Positions 1-5,081 of a stretch of 14,879 nt of DNA are shown here, one piece after another. The stretch is from contig DJDD01000059.1 of NCBI GenBank assembly GCA_002430925.1, forward strand, positions 6,827 to 21,705, written 5' to 3'. The DNA comes from Flavobacteriales bacterium UBA5933. GTDB taxonomy: Bacteria > Bacteroidota > Bacteroidia > Flavobacteriales > Weeksellaceae. The translations under genes were made by a program, and so were the position numbers. The notes beneath the pieces are model-generated. The model did not search any database. It was not told the origin of the DNA and worked only from the letters and a program-made list of their open reading frames with translations. How positions within the stretch are numbered: position 1 is the first letter of the stretch; each line of letters opens with the position of its first letter.

Positions 1-171
1 CCTGCAAAATGGGTTGCTAAATTAAGAGAGCTAAAAACAGATGATAATATTTTACTTTTAGATACCAATATGGATACAGGTCATGGAGGTGCATCTGGTC
101 GATTTGAATCCTTAAAAGAAGATGCAAAAGAAGATGCTTTCTTATTCATGTTAGAAGGAATAACAAAATAA
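1..171 (+). CDS. ptrB: Oligopeptidase B-like S9 serine peptidase, C-terminal fragment
   Basis: Only the last 56 codons and the TAA stop are in the window; the gene begins upstream. The tail reads LLLDTNMDTGHGG followed by SGRFES. This closely matches the C-terminus of oligopeptidase B as I remember it (E. coli PtrB has a DSGHGGKSGRF-type segment). The His of GHGG is the catalytic histidine of the prolyl-oligopeptidase family (Ser-Asp-His order). These enzymes cleave short peptides after basic residues and cannot digest folded proteins. The catalytic Ser and Asp are outside the window, so activity cannot be judged. A related S9 peptidase is possible, but the residues around GHGG favour oligopeptidase B. 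It converges on ndh, with a terminator between them. Confidence 0.8.
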   Translation, partial: PAKWVAKLRELKTDDNILLLDTNMDTGHGGASGRFESLKEDAKEDAFLFMLEGITK

Positions 172-248
172 ATCCATTTTGTATTTAAAATTAAAATTCT
201 TCAATTCAAATAATTGTTCGGATTAAAATAAACGACAGATACAAATAA

Positions 249-282
249 AAAAGGCTAACTAATTAATTTTAGATAGCCTTTT
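249..282. terminator. Bidirectional intrinsic terminator between ptrB-like gene and ndh
   Basis: AAAAGGCTA (249-257) pairs with TAGCCTTTT (274-282). The stem can extend inward to 260/271 with one A-A mismatch, leaving a loop of about 10 nt. A-runs on the left and T-runs on the right give a U-tract in both directions. It lies between two convergent genes, as expected for a shared terminator. The rest of 172-303 shows nothing gene-like. Confidence 0.8.
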
Positions 283-303
283 GTATATTATTAAAAGAAA
301 AGA

Positions 304-1647
304 TTAAGCTTGCTTAACTTCTTCTTCTTTATTTCTATTTTTTGGAAAACGTCTGTATTCCTTAATATTAAATTTAAAATCCTTTTTAGTTGGACGAACA
401 ATAATACGTAATGAAGAATCATTAGTAAAATATGTTTGAGCCCAGTTTAAGAAAATAGCAAGTTTATTTCTTACTGTTAAAATTAACATTAAGTGTAAGA
501 ACATCCATGTAAACCAAGCAAATCTTCCTGAGAAAGAAAATTTAGGTAAATCTACAACAGCTTTTCTTTTACCGATAGTTGCCATAGAACCTGGATCGTC
601 ATATTCAAATAAAGTCAATTTATCTTCTGAAACACCATTTCCGATTTTCTCGAAGTTTTTAGCTAATTGTACTGCTTGATCTCCAGCAACACGAGCTAAT
701 TGAGGATGACCATGTGGATATTTAGGAGTTTCCATAGATGCAATATCACCAATTGCATAAATATTTTTACTACCTACAACTTTAGAAGTTCTATCAACTT
801 TTAATCGATTACCACGTTGTAATTCTTCTCTAGTAACTACACCTTCTGGTACATTACCCATTACACCTGCAGCCCAAATAATGTTACGTGAATTAATTGA
901 ACGACCGTCAGCTAATGAGATTTTCTTTCCATCATAATCAGTTACTCGACCATCAGTCCAAACATGAACTCCCATATTTGTCAAATATTCATAAGACTTT
1001 TTGTGAGCTAAATCAGACATTGGTCCTAAAAGATTTGGACTTCCTTCAATTAAATAAATATTCAATTTAGAAAAATCTAAATCTGGATAATCCTTAGGAA
1101 GGATAAATTTTTTCATTTGCGAAATCGCACCTGAAAGTTCAACACCTGTTGGTCCTCCACCTACAATCACAATATTCATGATTTCTTCCAACTCTTCAGG
1201 AGTTTGTGCAGTGTATGCACTCTCAAAATTAGTTAACAAACGATTTTTAAGCGTTAAAGCTTCGTTTGTTGACTTCATCGGGAATGATAATTCCTCAATT
1301 TGTTTGTTGCCAAAGAAATTTGTGGTACATCCCATTGCAACAACTAAATAGTCATAAGAAAAATCTCCAATTGTAGTTTCAACTTCGTTTTTCTCTTGAT
1401 TGATTCCTGTAACTTCTGCCAAACGTACGCTAACATTTTTACTGTTTTGAAAAACTTTACGTATTGGGAATGAAATATCACTCGCATTAATTGCTGCAGT
1501 TGCTACCTGATAAAAAAGAGGTTGAAATTGATGGTAATTATAGCGATCAATAAGTGTAACAGAAAAGTGTGGGTTATTATTTAATTTACGGGCTAATTTA
1601 AGTCCGGCAAATCCAGCACCTAAAATGACAATCTTTTTCTTTTCCAA
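304..1647 (-). CDS. ndh: Type II NADH dehydrogenase (NDH-2), NAD(P)/FAD-dependent oxidoreductase
   Basis: This 447-residue monotopic flavoprotein should oxidise NADH and reduce menaquinone at the inner face of the cytoplasmic membrane without pumping protons. The FAD-binding Rossmann motif GAGFAG is at residues 10-15. A second dinucleotide motif (VGGGPTGVELSG, about 162-173) binds NADH, and AIGD (298-301) is the C-terminal FAD contact. The stretch around 373-415 (FAWFTWMFLHLMLIL...) is the aromatic amphipathic membrane anchor typical of NDH-2. The start is TTG (1647-1645): an in-frame TGA lies only two codons upstream and the Rossmann strand begins at residue 5, so no ATG is possible nearby. 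At the quinone site the usual AQxAxQ reads ARVAGD (318-323), an unusual variant. It is monocistronic, and I found no good TAnnTTTG promoter in front of it. Confidence 0.93.
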   Translation of the reverse strand: MEKKKIVILGAGFAGLKLARKLNNNPHFSVTLIDRYNYHQFQPLFYQVATAAINASDISFPIRKVFQNSKNVSVRLAEVTGINQEKNEVETTIGDFSYDYLVVAMGCTTNFFGNKQIEELSFPMKSTNEALTLKNRLLTNFESAYTAQTPEELEEIMNIVIVGGGPTGVELSGAISQMKKFILPKDYPDLDFSKLNIYLIEGSPNLLGPMSDLAHKKSYEYLTNMGVHVWTDGRVTDYDGKKISLADGRSINSRNIIWAAGVMGNVPEGVVTREELQRGNRLKVDRTSKVVGSKNIYAIGDIASMETPKYPHGHPQLARVAGDQAVQLAKNFEKIGNGVSEDKLTLFEYDDPGSMATIGKRKAVVDLPKFSFSGRFAWFTWMFLHLMLILTVRNKLAIFLNWAQTYFTNDSSLRIIVRPTKKDFKFNIKEYRRFPKNRNKEEEVKQA

Positions 1648-1748
1648 AATTCACTTTTTTGTAAAAGTACGAACAAACGTCTAATTTCTAAAAAATAGTT
1701 TACAATTTATCTAAATCGCTAACTATTTTCTAACATATCAAGCTGATT

Positions 1749-1798
1749 ATTAGATTTTTTTAAAAACATGATTTATGTCATGTTTTATAAATCCTAAT
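1749..1798. repeat. Imperfect ~50-bp palindrome, operator-like
   Basis: The core AAAACATGA (1763-1771) and TCATGTTTT (1778-1786) are perfectly complementary around a 6-nt centre. Outer arms ATTAG (1749-1753) and CTAAT (1794-1798), with flanking ATTT/AAAT, extend the symmetry with one bulged base and a 2-nt length difference in the T/A tract. No T-run follows, and it sits in a divergent intergenic region. An operator or a structured 5' element is therefore more likely than a terminator. Confidence 0.6.
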
Positions 1799-1835
1799 AT
1801 ATATCATTGATTATTCTAATTATTTTATTATTTTA

Positions 1836-1931
1836 AATTATAATCTATAGTAAAGAAAATAATTATAAATGATAATGTGTTGCAAACCAATATCCAAAAT
1901 ATTATTTTATATTAATTAATTATAATCTATA
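1836..1931 (+). repeat. 14-bp direct repeat pair upstream of the MFS promoter
   Basis: AATTATAATCTATA occurs exactly at 1836-1849 and again at 1918-1931, 82 bp apart. The second copy ends 9 bp before the TAATTTTG element, so it covers the -33 region of the predicted promoter. Two identical copies placed this way look like binding sites for a regulator, although the AT-rich context raises the chance rate. Confidence 0.45.
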
Positions 1932-1940
1932 AATAACTCT

Positions 1941-1948
1941 TAATTTTG
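1941..1948 (+). promoter_or_regulatory. Predicted -7 element of the MFS gene promoter
   Basis: TAATTTTG fits the Bacteroidota consensus TAnnTTTG exactly. Transcription would start near 1954-1955, giving a 5' UTR of about 97 nt. I see no clear TTG at -33; the 14-bp repeat copy occupies that position. Confidence 0.55.
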
Positions 1949-2050
1949 CACACTTTATTTCTTTTTATCAAGAAAATAATTGAATTATTACTATTAATAA
2001 ATTTTTGTATCAAAAAAGACAATAAATAGTAAACAAAAAAAATAATAAAA

Positions 2051-3211
2051 ATGGTTAAGAAAAGTTTATTAGCACTTGCAATGGGTGGATTAGCAATCGG
2101 AATGACTGAATTTTCGATGATGGGTGTTTTAGAAGAATTTGCTAAAGATTTAAAAATTAGTATTCCTGAAGCTGGACATTTTATATCTATATATGCAATA
2201 GGTGTTATGGTTGGAGCTCCTACACTTATTATGGCAACAAATAAATTTCCACCTAAAAAGGTACTTATCTTTTTTATGTTCTTATTTACTATATTCAATT
2301 TTCTATTTGTTGTTGCTCCCAATTATTATACTTTAATGATTGCAAGATTTATGTCAGGACTTCCACATGGTGCATTTTTTGGAGTTGGATCTGTTGTTGC
2401 TGCAAAATTAAGTGAAAAAGGAAAGGAAGCTCAAGCAATATCAATAATGTTTGCAGGTCTTACTTTAGCAAATCTAGCTGGTGTACCATTCGGAACAAAA
2501 TTAGCTCAAGTTTATTCTTGGAATTTAACTTTTGGTATTATTTCAAGTTTAGGATTGTTAACAATGTTAGCGATATATTTATGGGTTCCTAATATAGAAA
2601 ATGAAAATAAAACAAGTTTAGTCCAACAACTAAGTTTCTTTAAAAAATGGGAAGCTTGGGTTCTAATTGTAATGATTTCTATTGGTACATCTGGGTTATT
2701 TGCTTGGATAAGTTATATATCTCCATTAATGACAGAAGTTGCTCAATTACCTAAATCACAAATACCAATTATCATGACATTAGTTGGATTAGGAATGTTT
2801 ATAGGTAATTTTATTGGAGGTAAATTAGCTGATTCTATTTCTCCAAATAAGGCTGCAATTTTAGCTTTCTCTGCTATGGCTATATGCTTGTTAGTTGTTT
2901 ATTTTACTTCGCATATACAAATAGTAGCATACATAATGTCATTTATAACAGGTTTAATCGCATTTACAATTGGTTCACCTATTCAAATGATTTTAATTAA
3001 TAACGCTAAAGGATCAGAAACTCTTGCTGCTGCTGCTGGACAAGCAAGTTTTAATATTGGAAATGCATTAGGAGCATTTTTAGGAGGAATTCCTATTGCT
3101 TTGGGATATGGATTCAACTCACAATTATGGGTTGGTTTTTTAATGGCTTCAGTTGGAGCTATTATCGGAACTATATTTTTGAAATTAAAATCGAAACAGA
3201 AAATTAATTAA
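2051..3211 (+). CDS. AraJ-like major facilitator superfamily exporter (DHA1 type)
   Basis: This 386-residue, strongly hydrophobic protein has the length and pattern of a 12-helix MFS antiporter. It follows E. coli AraJ over most of its length as I recall that sequence: MTEFSMMGVLEE (18-29), IPEAGHFISIYAIGVMVGAP (38-57), the conserved RFMSGLPHGAFFGVG (99-113), LAGVPFGT, and a late NAKGSETLAAAAGQASFN-type segment. Members of this group export sugars, drugs or small metabolites by proton exchange; the substrate cannot be read from the sequence. The start follows an A-rich leader without a Shine-Dalgarno sequence, as is usual in the phylum. It has its own promoter at 1941. No regulator gene is adjacent, but palindromes and a direct repeat lie just upstream. 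Confidence 0.9.
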   Translation: MVKKSLLALAMGGLAIGMTEFSMMGVLEEFAKDLKISIPEAGHFISIYAIGVMVGAPTLIMATNKFPPKKVLIFFMFLFTIFNFLFVVAPNYYTLMIARFMSGLPHGAFFGVGSVVAAKLSEKGKEAQAISIMFAGLTLANLAGVPFGTKLAQVYSWNLTFGIISSLGLLTMLAIYLWVPNIENENKTSLVQQLSFFKKWEAWVLIVMISIGTSGLFAWISYISPLMTEVAQLPKSQIPIIMTLVGLGMFIGNFIGGKLADSISPNKAAILAFSAMAICLLVVYFTSHIQIVAYIMSFITGLIAFTIGSPIQMILINNAKGSETLAAAAGQASFNIGNALGAFLGGIPIALGYGFNSQLWVGFLMASVGAIIGTIFLKLKSKQKIN

Positions 3212-3224
3212 TATAATTTAAAAT

Positions 3225-3385
3225 ACAACTTTGCAATAGTGATTGAAGCGGCATACTTTTTTGATTGATTATTCAGCAAAGTTAAAATGCAATAACAAGT
3301 CGAAATGCAATAACTAGTTCAAAAGAATTGACCAATCAAAAAAGATATAGCGAAAAAGCACGGTGCGAAGCAATTGCCCAAAACA
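3225..3385 (+). other. Structured intergenic element with long-range stem (candidate ncRNA or interspersed repeat)
   Basis: TTTTTTGATTG (3257-3267) is perfectly complementary to CAATCAAAAAA (3333-3343). With single-base bulges the stem continues outward (C3256-G3344, A3255/T3254/A3253 with T3346/A3347/T3348, C3252/G3251 with G3350/C3351), giving about 17 bp. A separate pair, AACTTTGC (3227-3234) / GCAAAGTT (3276-3283), competes with or precedes it. The words GATTGAAGCGGCAT (3241-3254) and GATATAGCG (3344-3352), followed by a GC-richer tail to about 3381, resemble a sequence I recall after many flavobacterial genes; that memory is not verified here. No ORF is present. It is probably in the 3' region of the MFS transcript. 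The remainder of 3212-3554 contains a palindrome and the next promoter. Confidence 0.5.
3285..3318 (+). repeat. Tandem 18-bp repeat inside the intergenic element
   Basis: AAATGCAATAACAAGT (3285-3300) and AAATGCAATAACTAGT (3303-3318) differ at one position and have a period of 18 bp. They sit in the loop enclosed by the 3257-3343 stem. Confidence 0.7.
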
Positions 3386-3448
3386 AAGAAAATATAATTT
3401 TTTAAAAAAGTTTAAACAGATTTAGTATTAAATTTCTTTGAAATTAAT

Positions 3449-3489
3449 ATAAGTTTTAGATTATTTATTAAAATCTTAATTAAACTTAT
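3449..3489. repeat. Imperfect palindrome upstream of the J-KTSC gene
   Basis: ATAAGTTT (3449-3456) pairs with AAACTTAT (3482-3489). An inner AGATT (3458-3462) pairs with AATCT (3472-3476). It lies 35 bp upstream of the predicted -7 element, where an activator site could sit. It could also be a weak AT-only hairpin at the end of the upstream transcript; no T-run follows. Confidence 0.4.
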
Positions 3490-3523
3490 GTGTTTTTAGC
3501 GTATTTCATAATTTATTAATGCG

Positions 3524-3531
3524 TAGTTTTG
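3524..3531 (+). promoter_or_regulatory. Predicted -7 element of the J-KTSC gene promoter
   Basis: TAGTTTTG matches TAnnTTTG exactly and would start transcription near 3537-3538, leaving a 5' UTR of about 17 nt before the ATG at 3555. The -33 region has no clear TTG. Confidence 0.55.
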
Positions 3532-3554
3532 CAAATTGAAAAAAGTTTATAATT

Positions 3555-4001
3555 ATGAAAACCGTTGCTGAGCACAGAAAACTTCTTGGAGTAGATAAAA
3601 CTGCTACATTAAAAGATTTAAAAACAATTTATAGAAACACGATGAAAGATTCTCATCCTGATAAATTTGTGAATGATGAAGCAGGAAAGCTAGAAGCTGA
3701 AGAAAAAAGTAAAGTAGTGATCGAAGCATACCATTTTTTAGTGAGTATTAATCCTGAAACTCACAAGAAAAATGAGGAAGAGTATATTATAACAACAACA
3801 AAATCTAACATTCATGACTTTTATATGGATGAAAGAATTTTGAAAGTAGAACATTTGGATGGAAATCATTACGAATATTTCGGAGTTCCTAAAAATACAT
3901 ATATTAAAATGGTAAATTCTGATTCTCCAAGTCGCTTTGCAAGAAGACATATCTATGGTAAATTTACACATAGAAAAGCTGGTGAAGCAATGAAGGATTA
4001 A
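3555..4001 (+). CDS. J-domain protein with C-terminal KTSC domain
   Basis: This 148-residue, soluble, probably cytoplasmic protein has two domains. Residues 8-65 form a J-domain-like helical hairpin with the HPD tripeptide at 34-36, the motif that stimulates Hsp70/DnaK ATPase activity. Residues 88-143 (DFYMDERILKVEHLDGNHYEYFGVP...) match the KTSC domain, including its central YxY (YEY, 106-108). KTSC was named from the C-terminus of some lysyl-tRNA synthetases and has been suggested, not shown, to bind RNA. There is no Gly/Phe linker, zinc finger or substrate-binding domain, so this is not DnaJ; KTSC presumably determines what is brought to DnaK. It is monocistronic, with its own promoter and a strong terminator. 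The family assignment is firm and the function is unknown. Confidence 0.85.
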   Translation: MKTVAEHRKLLGVDKTATLKDLKTIYRNTMKDSHPDKFVNDEAGKLEAEEKSKVVIEAYHFLVSINPETHKKNEEEYIITTTKSNIHDFYMDERILKVEHLDGNHYEYFGVPKNTYIKMVNSDSPSRFARRHIYGKFTHRKAGEAMKD

Positions 4002-4010
4002 TTATAATAG

Positions 4011-4054
4011 AGATATAAAAAAACCACTTCAATTGAAGTGGTTTTTTTATATCT
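4011..4054. terminator. Bidirectional terminator: 44-bp perfect palindrome
   Basis: Positions 4011-4032 and 4033-4054 are exact reverse complements. The GC-containing core is ACCACTTCAATTGAAGTGGT (4023-4042), flanked by seven A on the left and seven T on the right. It terminates both the J-KTSC gene (+) and the DHS-like operon (-). Confidence 0.93.
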
Positions 4055-4072
4055 AATTTTTATAAGAATCTA

Positions 4073-5047
4073 TTAATGTCCTAAAATATAACTAAAGATT
4101 AAAGGAGCAACGATTGTTGCATCAGATTCAATCATAAATTTAGGTGTGTCGATATCTAATTTACCCCATGTAATTTTCTCATTTGGAACTGCTCCTGAAT
4201 AAGAACCATAAGATGTAGTTGAATCAGATATTTGACAGAAATAAGACCAGAAAGGAACATCTTCCCACTCTAAATCTTGGTACATCATTGGAACAACACA
4301 AATTGGGAAATCTCCAGAAATACCTCCAGCAATTTGGAAGAAACCTATTCCTTTTCCTTCTGAATTAGCACGGTACCATTCTGTAAGGTAAATCATATAT
4401 TCAATTCCTGATTTTACTGTAGATGCTTGTAATTTTCCTTTGATAACATTAGCAGCAAAAATATTTCCTGTTGTAGAATCTTCCCATCCTGGACAAACGA
4501 TTGGTAAATTTTTCTCAGCAGCAGCAACAATCCATGAATCTTTTGGATCGATTTCATAATATTGCTCTAAAACACCAGAATTTACTACTTGGTACAAGAA
4601 TTCGTGTGGCAAATAACGTTCTCCTTTAGCCTCAGCAGCATGCCAAACATCTTCTAAATGTTGTTGTAAACGACGAAATGCTTCTTCTTCTGGGATACAA
4701 GTATCTGTTACACGGTTGTAATGAGTATCTAATAATTCTCTTTCTTGTTCTGGAGTTAAATCGCGATAATTAGGAATTCTTTTATAATGAGAATGTGCAA
4801 CTAAATTCATTACATCTTCTTCTAAATTAGCTCCTGTACAAGATATAATTTGTACTTTATCTTGACGAATCATTTCTGCAAGAGAAACTCCTAACTCAGC
4901 AGTAGACATTGCTCCTCCTAAAGAAATAAGCATTTTACCACCTTCTAATAAATGTTGCTCATATCCTTTTGCAGCATCAACTAAAGCGGCAGCATTAAAA
5001 TGTCTATAATTATGTTCAATGAATTGACTAATTGGTCCTTTACTCAT
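4073..5047 (-). CDS. Deoxyhypusine synthase-like NAD-dependent aminoalkyl transferase
   Basis: This 324-residue cytoplasmic protein has the deoxyhypusine synthase (DHS) fold. Landmarks are SCTGANLEED (69-78; DHS has VTTAGGVEED), WIVAAAEKNLPIVCPGWED (172-190) and GAVPNEKITWGK (285-296), whose Lys296 aligns with the catalytic Lys329 of human DHS. Trp294 and Glu290 match Trp327 and Glu323. Other spermidine contacts differ: Asp243 becomes Asn195, Asp316 becomes Tyr283, and the KHH loop with His288 is replaced by SGDFP (244-248). Bacteria have no eIF5A, and relatives are thought to make polyamines such as homospermidine. The gene follows arginine decarboxylase by 34 bp, so agmatine or a product of it is a plausible substrate. 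That is inference. The family call is firm and the reaction is open. Confidence 0.88.
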   Translation of the reverse strand: MSKGPISQFIEHNYRHFNAAALVDAAKGYEQHLLEGGKMLISLGGAMSTAELGVSLAEMIRQDKVQIISCTGANLEEDVMNLVAHSHYKRIPNYRDLTPEQERELLDTHYNRVTDTCIPEEEAFRRLQQHLEDVWHAAEAKGERYLPHEFLYQVVNSGVLEQYYEIDPKDSWIVAAAEKNLPIVCPGWEDSTTGNIFAANVIKGKLQASTVKSGIEYMIYLTEWYRANSEGKGIGFFQIAGGISGDFPICVVPMMYQDLEWEDVPFWSYFCQISDSTTSYGSYSGAVPNEKITWGKLDIDTPKFMIESDATIVAPLIFSYILGH

Positions 5048-5081
5048 CTTATTATTTTTTTTTTATTTTTAAAATTATTTT

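Larger units (their letters stand above)
1648..2050. other. 403-bp non-coding gap between divergent ndh and MFS genes
   Basis: I see no credible gene here. It holds, in order: an inverted repeat AAAATAGTT (1692-1700) / AACTATTTT (1721-1729) near the ndh start; a long imperfect palindrome at 1749-1798; two copies of a 14-bp direct repeat; and a -7 promoter element for the MFS gene at 1941-1948. The concentration of symmetric elements suggests a regulated divergent control region. Confidence 0.6.

Noticed and set aside
1749..2050. Insertion-sequence or MITE remnant in the ndh/exporter gap
   Set aside because: There is a palindrome and a direct repeat but no transposase fragment, no matched terminal repeats and no target-site duplication that I can identify.
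1927..2322. Minus-strand open frame of 131 codons opposite the MFS start
   Set aside because: It is antisense to a clear transporter gene, covers its promoter and shows no recognisable domain; a mirror of the hydrophobic coding sequence.
4073..5047. True deoxyhypusine synthase modifying a translation factor
   Set aside because: Bacteria have EF-P and not eIF5A, and the spermidine-contact residues differ, so a polyamine-forming role is more likely.
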